DNA of 34,610 nucleotides from Nodosilinea sp. LEGE 06152 (GCF_015207525.1 NZ_JADEWR010000007.1:21833-56442), one strand, 5' to 3'; numbered from the stretch's first letter, positions 8,651-18,200 are shown. The notes: generated by a model from the letters alone, not told the origin. Translations and numbers: made by a program.

Positions 8651-8865
8651 TGTCCCAAGCTGAATTCGCCGTTCACTGCGGGATTCCGCTGCGAACGTAT
8701 CAGCGCTGGGTTGCCGGAGCAACTGAGGCGAAACTGCGCCCCCAGCAGTGGAAAGCGTTGATGAGTATTTTGAACATTCAATCGGTTGATGAAATCCCCA
8801 ACGATTTTGCTGGCAGCGAACAGGTGTCCTTCGTAGGCTGGGCAAAGGGCATGGCCCGTGCCTAG
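8611..8865 (+). pseudogene. Small HTH regulator, 5' end lost or start codon non-standard
   Basis: This plus-strand frame runs from just after a stop at 8608-8610 to a TAG at 8863-8865 and reads as an XRE/Cro-like domain: QRTNLSQAEFAVHCGIPLRT, then YQRWVAGATEAKLRPQQWKA, then LNIQSVDEIPNDFAGSE. That pattern (LSQ.EFA..CGIP..TYQRW..G..EAK..P.Q.KAL) belongs to a common cyanobacterial small HTH family. No ATG, GTG or TTG occurs in frame before the domain; the first ATG (8761) is inside it. Hence it is probably a 5'-truncated remnant, overlapping head-to-head with the DUF2283-like remnant. Functional expression from a rare start such as ATT is a less likely alternative. Confidence 0.5.
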
Positions 8866-9127
8866 CCAAATCGGCGCGGTGGAGGAATGATGGGTACGCT
8901 TCGCTTTACCCATCCTACGGAAGCTACGGGGGCTTGAGGGCATTAAAGAGAATCGGGGAATGATGGCTGTGCCTACCTATGACTGCCTTTAAGACGTTTC
9001 AAAATCTTGCAGTCAATCGTAGGGTGCCGTCGCGGCTCCACCCCAGCCCTGCCACCCACAGACCTCTCCACTAGCCGCACCGCACCGCTCACCAAAATCG
9101 AGAGGTCTGGGCGATTGCCCTTCGCCC
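8866..9127. other. Gene-free spacer with two hairpins
   Basis: Holds the dispersed hairpin at 8889-8914 and a second inverted repeat, CAGACCTCTC (9059-9068) with GAGAGGTCTG (9100-9109), around a 31-nt loop. The second lies 19 nt past the GNAT gene's stop and could act in its transcription ending, although no U-tract follows. No coding frame is convincing. Confidence 0.5.
8889..8914. repeat. Dispersed hairpin repeat (GATGGGTA...TACCCATC)
   Basis: 8-bp arms 8889-8896 and 8907-8914 around a 10-nt CGCTTCGCTT loop, followed by CTACGG. This resembles the small GTACGCTTCGC-type repeats scattered between genes in many bacterial genomes. It lies right after the truncated HTH remnant, which fits a decayed, repeat-rich spot. 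Confidence 0.6.
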
Positions 9128-9706
9128 TCACCCACTGGATTGCTTCGCATTCATCCAGTCCTCCCGCAGCAGGCCGTAGAGGGCCACGTCGCGATACACG
9201 CCCCACTTCGGCGTTTGCCGCCGCCGATAGCCCTCCTTTGCCATGCCCAGCTTTTCCATCACTCGGCCCGAGGCCGGGTTGTCGCCAAAGTGAATAGCGT
9301 TAATGCGGTTTAACCCTAGGGTGTCAAAGCCAAAAGCGATCAGAGCAGCACCCGCTTCGGTGGCATATCCCCGGCCCCAGAAGGGGCGACCCACCCAGTA
9401 GCCCAGCTCCGCCATGTTGTAAGCCGAGTACAAGCTGAGGCCCACCGCACCGCAAAGGGTATTGTCGGCCTGGGTAATGGCATAGGTAATAGATTTATTT
9501 TCGCCATAGGCGATCGGCTGCTCGCCGATCCAGCTTTTGGCATCCGCTTCGGTATAAGGGTGAGGGATGGCCAGGGTATTTTCAGCAAGGGCGCGATCGC
9601 CCGCCAGCGCTACCACACCCGCCACATCCCCCAGGTCGAACGGTCGCAGCACCAGCCGCTCGGTCGTTAGGGTCGGTTGCACCTCAGGCAGCAGTATTTC
9701 TACCAT
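9128..9706 (-). CDS. GNAT family N-acetyltransferase, RimJ/RimL-like
   Basis: 192-residue acetyl-CoA dependent acetyltransferase. The opening TTERLVLRPF is typical of the RimJ/RimL (Acetyltransf_3) group. The acetyl-CoA binding segment is GYWVGRPFWGRGYATEA, followed by LGLNRINAIHFGDNPASGRV and MEKLGMAKEG, all classic for the group. No signal peptide or membrane segment, so cytosolic. ATG start at 9706. It follows the minus-strand MBOAT gene by about 50 bp and may be co-transcribed with it, although the spacer is a degenerate repeat. The substrate could be a ribosomal protein N-terminus, an amino acid or a small amine; sequence does not decide. Confidence 0.85.
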   Translation of the reverse strand: MVEILLPEVQPTLTTERLVLRPFDLGDVAGVVALAGDRALAENTLAIPHPYTEADAKSWIGEQPIAYGENKSITYAITQADNTLCGAVGLSLYSAYNMAELGYWVGRPFWGRGYATEAGAALIAFGFDTLGLNRINAIHFGDNPASGRVMEKLGMAKEGYRRRQTPKWGVYRDVALYGLLREDWMNAKQSSG

Positions 9707-9711
9707 CCCCG

Positions 9712-9740
9712 CCTACCCACCTACTCACCCACTCACCTAC
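9712..9740. repeat. Degenerate CTACCCAC/CTACTCAC mini-repeat
   Basis: Short pyrimidine-rich tandem units (CCTACCCAC, CTACTCAC, CCACTCACCTAC) fill the gap between the MBOAT stop (9760) and the GNAT start (9706). Similar wording recurs near 15008, 21273 and 24634. Confidence 0.5.
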
Positions 9741-9759
9741 AACCCCAAAATCTACCGCT

Positions 9760-11241
9760 CTAGAAGTCGAAATAAATATACGGCAGCGTTTCCGCCGGGG
9801 CCAGCAGCCAGGCCAGCAGGCTAAACAGGGGCACCAGCAGCAGCTTCACCGGCCAGCTCAGCTCCAGCTTAAAGCCGCGCTTCATCAGGTACGACAGGCC
9901 CATCAGCCCCACCACGCCCCACAGCAGCAGCAGCAGTTGGCTAAAGGTAAAGCCCAGCGATTCTAAATAGACGAGCTGGCTGAACTGAGCATCTGAGGGC
10001 GTGCCCCAGGCCCGCTGCAGGGCCAGAGTATAGCGATCGGGCTCGGGCAGCCGAAAGAACAGCCAGCTGGCAAACACCAGCGCCTGGGTGAGCAGCCAGC
10101 CCAGCACGGTACCCGGCAGTGTGGCCCAAAAGGCCTTCAGCTTTGGCACCGCTTTGCTCCACGACTGCGTGAGGCGATGCGCCACCAGCCCCGCCCCGTG
10201 AATGGCACCCCAGATTAAAAAGCCCCAGTTGTTGCCGTGCCAGATGCCCGCAATCACCATCACCGTCAGCAGGTTGAGGCAGGTGCGCACCAGCCCTCGC
10301 CGTGACCCGCCCAGCGGAAAGTACAGGTAGTTGCGCAACCAGTCGCCGAGGGTCATGTGCCAGCGTCGCCAAAAGTCGGCCAGGCTGGTGGTGAAGTAGG
10401 GAGCATCGAAGTTTTGCGGCAGGGTGATGCCCATCAGCAGGGCGCTGCCGCGGGCAATATTCACGTAGGCGCTGAAGTCGAGGTAGAGCTGCAGACCGTA
10501 GGCAAAGGTGGCGAGCCAAATGTCGGCGCTGCCCGCCCGCTCCAGGTTGTCAAAGCTGAGGTTGACCAAAATGGCGATGTGGTCGGCAATCAGCAGCTTT
10601 TTGATCGCGCCATAGGCGATTAGCCACAAGCCCTCGACAGCGGTGTTGAGGCCCGGCGGCTTTTGCTGCTCAACCTGGTCAATGAAGGGGTGAAAGCGGG
10701 TGATGGGGCCAGAGATGAGCTTGGGAAAGTAGAGCTTGTAGGCCGCAAAGTCAGAGAAGTTGAGCGCGGCCGGAGAGCCGCGATAGACATCGATTAGGTA
10801 GGCAATGCACTCAAAGACAAAGAAGCTCAGCCCCAGAGGCATGATAATGCGGGTCAGGGTGTCGCTGGGGGCGCTGCCCACCTCAAAGCCCAGCCAGCGC
10901 AGCAGGCCCTCGGCGTACTTAAAGCCCACCAGCAGCGCTACGTTAAGACCAATGCCCAACCACAGCAGATGGGTGCGGCGGCGGTTCCAGCCGCGTTCGG
11001 CCAGTTGCCAGCGGGGGTTGGGAATGCGCCAGTCAAGGGGAGCGGCGATCGCATTGCCAATCAAAAACGTCACGATCAGCACCGCCACCATCAGCAGCAG
11101 GTACTGCACCTGCAGCGAGGCGTAGAAGATCAGGCTGGCCACCACCAGTAGCCACAGGCGCGCCTGGAGCGACTCCAGTGTCCAAAAGACGCCGACAACG
11201 CTGAACAAAAAGAGGGCGTAGACCAGGGAGGGCAGGGTCAT
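9760..11241 (-). CDS. MBOAT family membrane-bound O-acyltransferase (AlgI-like)
   Basis: 493-residue multi-pass inner-membrane protein with about ten hydrophobic segments. The MBOAT signature is clear: DFWRRWHMTLGDWLRNYLYF, then GIWHGNNWGFLIWGAIHGAG with the catalytic-type histidine near H335 and a second near H348. Proteins of this class move acyl (usually acetyl) groups from a cytosolic donor across the membrane to a periplasmic carrier, as AlgI does for alginate or PatA for peptidoglycan. The start codon overlaps the stop of the upstream DUF1574/SGNH-like gene by 4 bp (ATGA), implying translational coupling and a shared job. The final acceptor (exopolysaccharide, peptidoglycan or another glycan) is not shown. 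Confidence 0.9.
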   Translation of the reverse strand: MTLPSLVYALFLFSVVGVFWTLESLQARLWLLVVASLIFYASLQVQYLLLMVAVLIVTFLIGNAIAAPLDWRIPNPRWQLAERGWNRRRTHLLWLGIGLNVALLVGFKYAEGLLRWLGFEVGSAPSDTLTRIIMPLGLSFFVFECIAYLIDVYRGSPAALNFSDFAAYKLYFPKLISGPITRFHPFIDQVEQQKPPGLNTAVEGLWLIAYGAIKKLLIADHIAILVNLSFDNLERAGSADIWLATFAYGLQLYLDFSAYVNIARGSALLMGITLPQNFDAPYFTTSLADFWRRWHMTLGDWLRNYLYFPLGGSRRGLVRTCLNLLTVMVIAGIWHGNNWGFLIWGAIHGAGLVAHRLTQSWSKAVPKLKAFWATLPGTVLGWLLTQALVFASWLFFRLPEPDRYTLALQRAWGTPSDAQFSQLVYLESLGFTFSQLLLLLWGVVGLMGLSYLMKRGFKLELSWPVKLLLVPLFSLLAWLLAPAETLPYIYFDF

Positions 11242-14200
11242 GGGGTGGCAGGGGGCGCGGGGGGCGCAGCAGGGCGGGGCCAGGAAATCAGCGGGTCTTG
11301 CCCCAGTTCGCTAGATACCTGGTACGCGCCGTAGCGGTTCAGGTGGCTGGGGTCAGAGAAATAGTCGTAGCGATCGGGCCAGAGCTGGGCAAAGTCGCGG
11401 AAGAGAAACCCAGTCTCGGTGGTGGAGAGGGTGAGCATGTGCCGCAGAAACTCAGATTCGGCCTCGCGGCGGTAGTCGTCGAGGTATTCGTCGGTGAGGG
11501 GAGTGTTGATGAACACCACCGGAATGCCCTGGGCCTGAGTAAAGCTGAGCAGGTTGGCAAAGGCCTCAGACTGCTGCCCCTCCAGGCGAAAGCTGTCGTA
11601 GTCGCCGTCGTAGCGGCCCGAAACTCGCGCAAAGTCTTGGTAGTAGGTGGCGGGGTTAAACCGCACCGAGAGGGCCAAAAAGCCGTCAAAGTCGATGGTG
11701 CTGCCCTCGGGCATGGCGGCATCGAGGGCCTCCTGGCTGGAGCCGGCGGGGCTGGGGGTGGCCGCCACCAGCCGCTGCTGAAACCAGCCCTTCAGCCGAT
11801 CGCGCTCGGGGTAAATAGCCGAAACGCTGGCCAACTGCTCGCTCAGCCACTCATCCATAGCGGCGTAGCTGCTGGGCAGTGACCCTGTGGAGGTCGTGCT
11901 ATCGCCAGCGGCGGGGACGGCATCGGGCGCAGCATCAGTGGCAACTTCGCCCTCCTGCGATCGCCGGTTGGCCACCTCCCGGTAGCCGGGAGAGGCGGCA
12001 ATGGCGTTGTAGGTCGCATCGACCCGGCCGCTGTTAAAGGCCCGCGCCCCGTCTGCCCAGATAATTAGCTTGGGCAGCTGGTCGGGCTCTAGCACCTGGC
12101 GAATCACCAGATCGACCACCTGGGCTGTGGCCCCGTTAATGCCGAAGTTAAATATGCTGATATTGTCGTAGCCAATGGTGGCCAGCTCCTTGCGCAGCGC
12201 CACCGGGTCTACCCCTCGCAGGGCGCGGGAGCTGCCCACAATAATTACGTCGGGGGGGCCAGACTGCTCCAGGCGCTGGTAGTAGAGGGCCAGCTTTTCG
12301 TTCATTTGCTGGCTGTTGAAGGTGGGAAACGTCGCCCGATCGACCAGGTCGTCAATCGCCACGATCGGCTGACTGGGGCTGGTGGTCAGCTGTCCACCGT
12401 TGTCGTCGCCGCTGGTGAAGCCGCCACCGGCCCAGTTGCTATCGCTGCCAGCGGTAGGCCAGTCCAGCTCGGCCAGGTCCTCAGCAAAGGGATCGGCGGC
12501 TTCAGAAACCGCTTCGGGGACAGCCTCAGGAGCAACGACTTCGGCCTTGGCCTGCTGGGCTGCAGGGGGGCTAACTACCTGCCCCAGCAGCCAGTCGATC
12601 TGGAGCGCCACCAGCACCCCCACCGCCGCCCACACCACCGCAATTTTGAGCCCGTCAGAGCGGCCCAGGTCGGCCAGGCTGTCGGTGCGATCGCCAGAGT
12701 CGGGGGCAGCGCTGGTCAATAGCTGCGATCGCAGGAGTAGCTGGCGGCCCTGGCTCAGCAGGTCTTGCACCCACTGGCCCAGGGCCATGTCTTCTTCTAG
12801 CTCAGCCTCCATCTCCGCTGCGGTAACCGGGCCTTCGGGGCGCACCAGCAGCTCGTTGACGTAGGTATCGGAGGCGGTGAACTCAGGGGTAGACTCGGGC
12901 ACCAGACGGCGGTGGCGGGCCAAAAAGTCTTGGCCGTAGCTCCAGGCGGGCTGCGACTGGCCCGATCGCCTACCGTAGATGCGCACCCCCTCCAGGCCCA
13001 TGGGACTGAGGTCGCTCAGGTAGTCGGTAATGGGTGGTGCCACCAGGCGACGGCGGGGGGCCACCGGACCATCTACCATGACGTGCAGCAGTCCGTCGCG
13101 CTGCAGGAGCTGGACACGGTAGCCCCCAGTCGCCAGGCGATCGTCGAGGCTGGGGTTGAGCAGTCGGGTGAGCAGGAATGCGATCGCGGGCAAATCGCCC
13201 GTCTGGCCCAGGTACTCGGGGGTGTCGGCCAGGGCGCTGTGCTCCGTGGCGGGCAAGTCGAGGTAGTGCACCCAGGCAGGGGTGGCGTCGGCCCCGGCCT
13301 GGCCGTAAATCACCGCTCGGTGAATGCCCTGGGGGGCGAGGTCTTCTAGGGGGGTGGCCAGGGCGGCGATTACGGCCTCCTGAGCCGCCAGCCCCTCGGC
13401 CTGCTGGGTGTCGTGGTCACCGCTCTGGGGCGAGCAAATCAGGTGCAGGGTGCCGTTGGTGAGTTCGGCGGTCACCCCCAGGTGCCAGCTAGCCACCGCC
13501 GCCGAGAGCAGCCTCGCGATCGCGTCGGCATCGCCCCAGCGGCCCCACTCCCGCAGCATTTCTTCAGGCGGGGTGAGGTCAATGCGCAGGCTCCAGTCGG
13601 GCTTGGTTTCGCCCCGCACCTGCAGCAGCAGCACGGCGTCTTTGAACTGGGTGAGCTGCAGCTGCCGCAGCCGCTCGGCGGTGGGGCGGGCAATCAGCGA
13701 GGGGTCGGGGCTGTAGGTCGCCTCACAGAGAATCCACAGGCGCGAAATGGTCGTATCAGCACCAGCCGGTTCGTCAACCTTGGCCGAATCACCGTCGAGG
13801 GCAATCGCCATCCGGTGCAAGTGGGCGGTGCCGGGAATCGCCTTAATGCTGACCCACACCCCCACATCCAGGCTGCTGAGGGTTTCACTCAGGTACCAGG
13901 CGATCGCCTCCGGGTCGCCCTTGCGGGCCAAACTCAGGTTTGAGAGCACGATCGCGCCGCTGCCACCCTCGCCCCCCAGTGATAGCTCGGGCTGGCCCTG
14001 GGTGTACTGCTCCAGCAGCGACTGGGTGGCCTTCATATCGGCCTCATCCTGGTTTTCGAGCACCAACTGCCCCAGGTGGCGCTCCAGCCGGTTGAGATAG
14101 ATAGGAGCCGTCCAGTCGGGGGTAGGGTTGCCGGTGAGGCGGCTGTAGACGTAGAGCTGATAGACCTGGGGGTAGTGCTGGCGCACCAGGTCGTCGCCGC

Positions 14201-14405
14201 CGTCGAGCAGCGAGCGCACCAGTTTGAGCAGCACCGCTGACTGCTCCAGCGCCGCTGGGGTCTCGCACAGCACGTGGAGAATGTTGCCCCGCAGCTTGAT
14301 GTGCAGCTCGGCCTCGGGCAACCCCATAGCCTCCCTGAGCCAGCTGAGCACGTTGGCCGCTGGCGAATTGGGGCTAAAAGTCGGGTGTGATAAAGACACA
14401 GACAT
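11238..14405 (-). CDS. DUF1574/SGNH-like protein with four cytosolic modules and one membrane helix
   Basis: 1055 residues in three parts. (1) Residues 1 to about 530 hold four copies of a degenerate module with GD..AIA.LL, then LH(V/L)..., then an ending like VYGR..G...P.W (VYSRLTGNPTPDW; VRGETKPDW; IYGQAGADATPAW; IYGRRSGQSQPAW). (2) One hydrophobic helix at about 588-606 (AVVWAAVGVLVALQIDWLL), then a Pro/Ala/acidic linker. (3) A C-terminal SGNH/DUF1574-like domain: IIVGSSRALRGVDP (serine about 725-726), NFGINGATAQ, VVFINTPLTDEY, and D1018-P-S-H1021 as a plausible Asp-His pair. Coupled by a 4-bp overlap to the MBOAT gene, so it probably completes periplasmic O-acetylation. The ATG start at 14405 lacks a recognisable ribosome-binding site. 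The role of the N-terminal modules is unknown. Confidence 0.82.
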   Translation of the reverse strand: MSVSLSHPTFSPNSPAANVLSWLREAMGLPEAELHIKLRGNILHVLCETPAALEQSAVLLKLVRSLLDGGDDLVRQHYPQVYQLYVYSRLTGNPTPDWTAPIYLNRLERHLGQLVLENQDEADMKATQSLLEQYTQGQPELSLGGEGGSGAIVLSNLSLARKGDPEAIAWYLSETLSSLDVGVWVSIKAIPGTAHLHRMAIALDGDSAKVDEPAGADTTISRLWILCEATYSPDPSLIARPTAERLRQLQLTQFKDAVLLLQVRGETKPDWSLRIDLTPPEEMLREWGRWGDADAIARLLSAAVASWHLGVTAELTNGTLHLICSPQSGDHDTQQAEGLAAQEAVIAALATPLEDLAPQGIHRAVIYGQAGADATPAWVHYLDLPATEHSALADTPEYLGQTGDLPAIAFLLTRLLNPSLDDRLATGGYRVQLLQRDGLLHVMVDGPVAPRRRLVAPPITDYLSDLSPMGLEGVRIYGRRSGQSQPAWSYGQDFLARHRRLVPESTPEFTASDTYVNELLVRPEGPVTAAEMEAELEEDMALGQWVQDLLSQGRQLLLRSQLLTSAAPDSGDRTDSLADLGRSDGLKIAVVWAAVGVLVALQIDWLLGQVVSPPAAQQAKAEVVAPEAVPEAVSEAADPFAEDLAELDWPTAGSDSNWAGGGFTSGDDNGGQLTTSPSQPIVAIDDLVDRATFPTFNSQQMNEKLALYYQRLEQSGPPDVIIVGSSRALRGVDPVALRKELATIGYDNISIFNFGINGATAQVVDLVIRQVLEPDQLPKLIIWADGARAFNSGRVDATYNAIAASPGYREVANRRSQEGEVATDAAPDAVPAAGDSTTSTGSLPSSYAAMDEWLSEQLASVSAIYPERDRLKGWFQQRLVAATPSPAGSSQEALDAAMPEGSTIDFDGFLALSVRFNPATYYQDFARVSGRYDGDYDSFRLEGQQSEAFANLLSFTQAQGIPVVFINTPLTDEYLDDYRREAESEFLRHMLTLSTTETGFLFRDFAQLWPDRYDYFSDPSHLNRYGAYQVSSELGQDPLISWPRPAAPPAPPATP

Positions 14406-14747
14406 AGGAGGTCAGGGTAACAGCGAAGCCAAAGCCATGTTCCCAGGGATGATTGTGCCGAACGGCGGCGCAGTCGGTTTAATTTATACCAACTCCAGCG
14501 CTAATCAGGCGATTTCTTGGCAGGCAATTTTCAAAAACTTGACTGCCCCGCCCGCACGATAGCCAAAACGCCTCCACCAAAACCCCTCGATCTGCCTGGC
14601 CGGGCTGAGGCCACGTTTACTATATTAAAGATCAAACGTGCCAATGGTGGCCCCCAGGGCAGTGGCTCCTAGGGTATGGCTCTAGGGCAACTGCATCGCT
14701 GGGCAGGCCTGCGCTCAGCTCCGGTTCCTTCTCCCCGCTGCCGACCT
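14406..14747. other. Divergent intergenic region with candidate promoters
   Basis: Separates the minus-strand DUF1574-like gene from the plus-strand small membrane protein. It holds an extended -10-like box for the minus strand (14483-14491) and an AT-rich hairpin, ACGTTT...AAACGT, near 14612-14638 containing TACTATATT, which may serve the plus-strand gene. An alternative upstream ATG (14676) is in frame with the small gene but adds residues that do not resemble its family. Confidence 0.45.
14483..14491 (-). promoter_or_regulatory. Candidate extended -10 promoter for the DUF1574-MBOAT unit
   Basis: Read on the minus strand, TTGGTATAAATT gives TGg followed by TATAAA, an extended -10 element, about 80 nt before the start codon at 14405. 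No good -35 is seen, which extended -10 promoters tolerate. Prediction only. Confidence 0.4.
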
Positions 14748-14981
14748 ATGACATCGTCTAGCCCCTCCGCTTCTGCCCCAGTCGCTCGCCTCTCCACCGA
14801 AATTATCGTCGGGCTGCTGGTGCCCCCCGTGCTGATCGGCATTGCCATTGGCCGCGCCCTGGCCGACGGTCTCACCCAAGCGGGGCTATCCAGTGAGCAG
14901 CTCTTTGCCGGAGAACGGCTCCCCCACCTGAACATGCCGCCCACGTCGCCCCATCCCTCCACAGCTGAGGTAACAGACTAA
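14748..14981 (+). CDS. Small cyanobacterial membrane protein, function unknown
   Basis: 77 residues from ATG 14748. One hydrophobic stretch (TEIIVGLLVPPVLIGIAIGR) is followed by ALADGLTQAGLSSEQLFAGE and RLPHLN. This arrangement, a membrane helix then a conserved GL.SEELF.G.RLP motif, belongs to a short conserved hypothetical family of cyanobacteria. The longer ATG at 14676 would add a Pro/Arg-rich segment unlike the family, so I prefer 14748. It lies upstream of ppc on the same strand with nearly 300 bp between, so it is probably a separate transcript. The function is not known to me. Confidence 0.65.
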   Translation: MTSSSPSASAPVARLSTEIIVGLLVPPVLIGIAIGRALADGLTQAGLSSEQLFAGERLPHLNMPPTSPHPSTAEVTD

Positions 14982-15060
14982 TACAACTTCGCATCCAGCG
15001 GCCAACTGTTCCCGCCACCTGAACCCTGGCACCTGAAACTCCCATCGAAGTTGCTGTATT
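14980..15060. repeat. Imperfect inverted repeat (AATACAACTTCG...CGAAGTTGCTGTATT) with mini-repeat core
   Basis: The left arm 14980-14991 pairs with 15046-15060 apart from a 2-3 nt bulge. The loop contains CCACCTGAACCCTGGCACCTGAAAC, a degenerate repeat similar to those near 21273 and 24634. It starts at the stop codon of the small membrane protein and could end its transcript, but has no U-tract; a dispersed repeat is more likely. Confidence 0.5.
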
Positions 15061-15221
15061 TGCGCCACAGAGCACTAGGCCTTTAGGCCCGCCGACCAAT
15101 CCTTGATAAAATTTCTAAGATCCTTACCAGCGAGCAGTTTAGCGCCCTGGCTCAGCTCCCGTACCGCTGTAACGTTTTCAATTTGTTCATCTAGATAAAC
15201 TTCTTCAGACTAGGGTAATCC

Positions 15222-15229
15222 TATAGAAT
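15222..15229 (+). promoter_or_regulatory. Candidate -10 box for ppc
   Basis: TATAGAAT at 15222-15229, 37 nt before the ppc start, fits a sigma-70 type -10. The -35 region at 17 bp spacing (ACTTCT) is poor. Prediction only. Confidence 0.35.
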
Positions 15230-15265
15230 CTTTGCGATATCCCCGTTCTCTCTGCTGTTATACCC

Positions 15266-18200
15266 ATGAGTTCAACGCTCCACTCCTCCGGGGATACCCG
15301 GCCCGCAGCTGAAGCCGACCTATCCAGCCCTCCTGCCACGGTGGATGACCAGCCCTCCCGGCAGGATTTGCTGCTGCGTCATCGGTTGCGAGTGGTCGAA
15401 GATCTGTGGGAAAACGTGCTGGAGCACGCCTGCGGCCCCGAGTTGCTAAAACTGCTGCAGCAGCTGCGGCAGATGTGCTCCCCCGAGGGCCAGGCCCCAA
15501 CCGCCGCCGAGGCGCGGGTCAAGGCCGTAGTTGAGGTGGTCGAAGCGCTCGATCTCGAAGACGCCATTCGGGCCTCGCGGGCCTTTGCCCTCTACTTTCA
15601 GCTGATCAACATTGTGGAGCAGCACTACGAGCAGCGGGGGCAGCAGCAGCAGTACCGGGCCGCCTATGAAACCTCAGAACTGGCCCAGCGGGCGGGCCAG
15701 TCGTTCTTTGGCTCAGCCAACGGCAGCGACGGAGAACCCGCCAGCAACCTGTTCCAGGCCGATCTGCTCAGTCGCAGCGTGGCCGATGCCCCCGGCGGGC
15801 GCAAAGAGGCGGGCACCTTTCACTGGCTGTTTCCCACGCTCAAGCGGCTGAACGTGCCGCCCCAGGTGATTCAAAACCTGATCGACCAGCTCGACGTGCG
15901 CCTGGTGTTCACCGCCCACCCCACCGAAATTGTGCGCCACACCATCCGCGACAAGCAGCGCCGCATTGCCAGCATTTTGCGCCAGATGGATCAGGCCGAA
16001 GAGAGCGCCCAGGGTCTGGGCCTGGCCTCGTCGTGGGAAATGGAAGAACTCAAGGAGCAGCTCACTGAGGAAATTCGCCTCTGGTGGCGCACCGACGAGC
16101 TGCACCAGTTCAAGCCCTCGGTACTCGACGAGGTCGACTACACTCTGCACTACTTCCAGGTGGTGCTGTTTGATGCGCTGCCCCAGCTGTACCAACGGTT
16201 CGATCGCGCGATCGCCACCACCTTCCCCGAGCTAGACCCGCCCCGCCATCGGTTCTGTCGGTTTGGCTCCTGGGTGGGGGCCGATCGCGACGGCAACCCC
16301 TCGGTCACCCCCGAAGTCACTTGGAAGACCGCCTGCTACCAGCGCAACCTGGTGCTGAGCAAGTACATCGCCTCCGTCGATCGCCTCGTCGACCTGCTCA
16401 GCCTGTCGCTGCACTGGAGCGAAGTGCTGCCCGAGCTGCTGGAATCGCTAGAGCAAGACCAGGTCAAAATGCCCGACGTCTACGACGACCTGGCCATTCG
16501 CTACCGCCAGGAGCCCTACCGCCTCAAGCTGGCCTACATCAAGCAGCGACTGAGCAACACCCTCGATCGCAGCCAGCGCCTTTACCACAGCGACCCCTTT
16601 GCCGACCACTCAAACGACGCGATCGGCAGCCCCATCTACCGCTATGGCCACGAGTTTCTGGCCGAGCTGCGGCTGATTCAGCGCAACCTGGAGGCCACTG
16701 GCCTCAACTGCCAAGACCTCAGCACCCTGATCTGCCAGGTGGAGATTTTTGGATTTAATCTGGCCCAGCTCGACCTGCGCCAGGAAAGCTCGCGCCACTC
16801 CGACGCCCTCGATGAGATTGCCCAGTACCTGCGCATTTTGCCCCAGCCCTACAGCGAGCTGGCCGAGGCCGACAAAGTGGCCTGGCTGGTCAGCGAGCTG
16901 CAGACCCGTCGCCCACTCACCCCCCGCGATCTGCCTTTCTCTGATAAAACCCGCGAGACCCTGGCTACCATGCATATGGTGCGTCAGCTCCACCTTGAGT
17001 TTGGCCCCGACATCTGCGGCAGCTACGTGATCAGCATGAGCCACACCGTCAGCGATCTGCTGGAGGTGCTGCTGCTGGCAAAAGAGGCAGGCCTCTACGA
17101 CCCCACTACCGAGCTGAGCAGCCTGCAGCCCGTGCCGCTGTTTGAAACCGTCGAAGACCTGCAGCGTGCCCCGGCGGTAATGCAGGCCCTGTTTGAAACC
17201 CCGCTATACCTCAACATGCTGCAGGGGCAGGCGGCCCTGCCCGTTGACCAGGGGCCAGGGGGTGTCGCCATTCCTCGCGCCGTGCCGCTGCAAGAAGTGA
17301 TGCTGGGCTACTCCGACAGCAACAAAGACTCCGGCTTTCTCAGCAGCAACTGGGAGATTCACAAGGCGCAGCAGTCGCTGCAAACCACCGCCGATCGCTA
17401 CGGGGTGTCGCTGCGCATCTTCCACGGTCGGGGCGGCTCGGTGGGACGCGGCGGCGGCCCCGCCTACGAGGCGATTTTGGCCCAGCCGGGGCGCAGCATC
17501 AAGGGGCGAATCAAAATTACCGAGCAGGGCGAGGTGCTGGCCTCGAAGTACAACCTCTCTGATCTAGCCCTCTACAACCTCGAAACCGTCACTACCGCTG
17601 TCATGCAGGCCAGCCTGCTGAGCAACAGCGTCGATGACATTCAGCCCTGGAATGAAACTATGGAGGAGCTGGCCACCCGCTCCCGTAGCCACTACCGCCA
17701 GCTGATCTACGAGCAGCCCGACCTGGTCAACTTCTTCCATCAAGTCACCCCCATTCAAGAGATCAGCCAGCTCCAGATCAGCTCTCGCCCCTCGCGGCGC
17801 GGCGGCAAAAAAGACCTCGGCAGCCTGCGGGCCATTCCCTGGGTGTTTAGCTGGACCCAGGCGCGGTTTCTGCTGCCCTCCTGGTACGGCGTCGGCACCG
17901 CTCTGCAAGAGTTTCTCGACGAAGCCCCCGAAGAGCACCTCAAGGTGCTGCGCTACTTCTACAACAAATGGCCCTTCTTCAAAATGGTGATTTCCAAGGT
18001 CGAGATGACCCTGGCCAAGGTCGATCTGCAAATTGCCGAGCACTACGTGCGCGAACTCACTAGCCCCGAGGACAAAGAGCGCTTTTTGAAGCTTTTTGAA
18101 ACCATTTCGCAGGAGTTTTACCTGACCCGCGACATGGTGTTGCGCATTGCAGGCCACGATCGCCTGCTCGATAGCGACCCCGACTTACAGCGATCGGTCT

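Noticed and set aside
8539..8943. 134-residue minus-strand ORF
   Set aside because: Opposes the HTH frame and runs through the dispersed hairpin repeat; translation has no domain pattern.
11298..13943. Plus-strand ORFs opposite the DUF1574-like gene (11298-11882, 12306-12864, 13413-13943)
   Set aside because: Antisense shadows; the minus-strand protein is continuous with clear modules.
15713..18157. Long antisense ORFs opposite ppc (for example 15713-16195, 16610-17044, 17564-18157)
   Set aside because: They mirror the codon bias of the GC-rich ppc gene, which has complete catalytic motifs on the plus strand; no independent start signals or domains.
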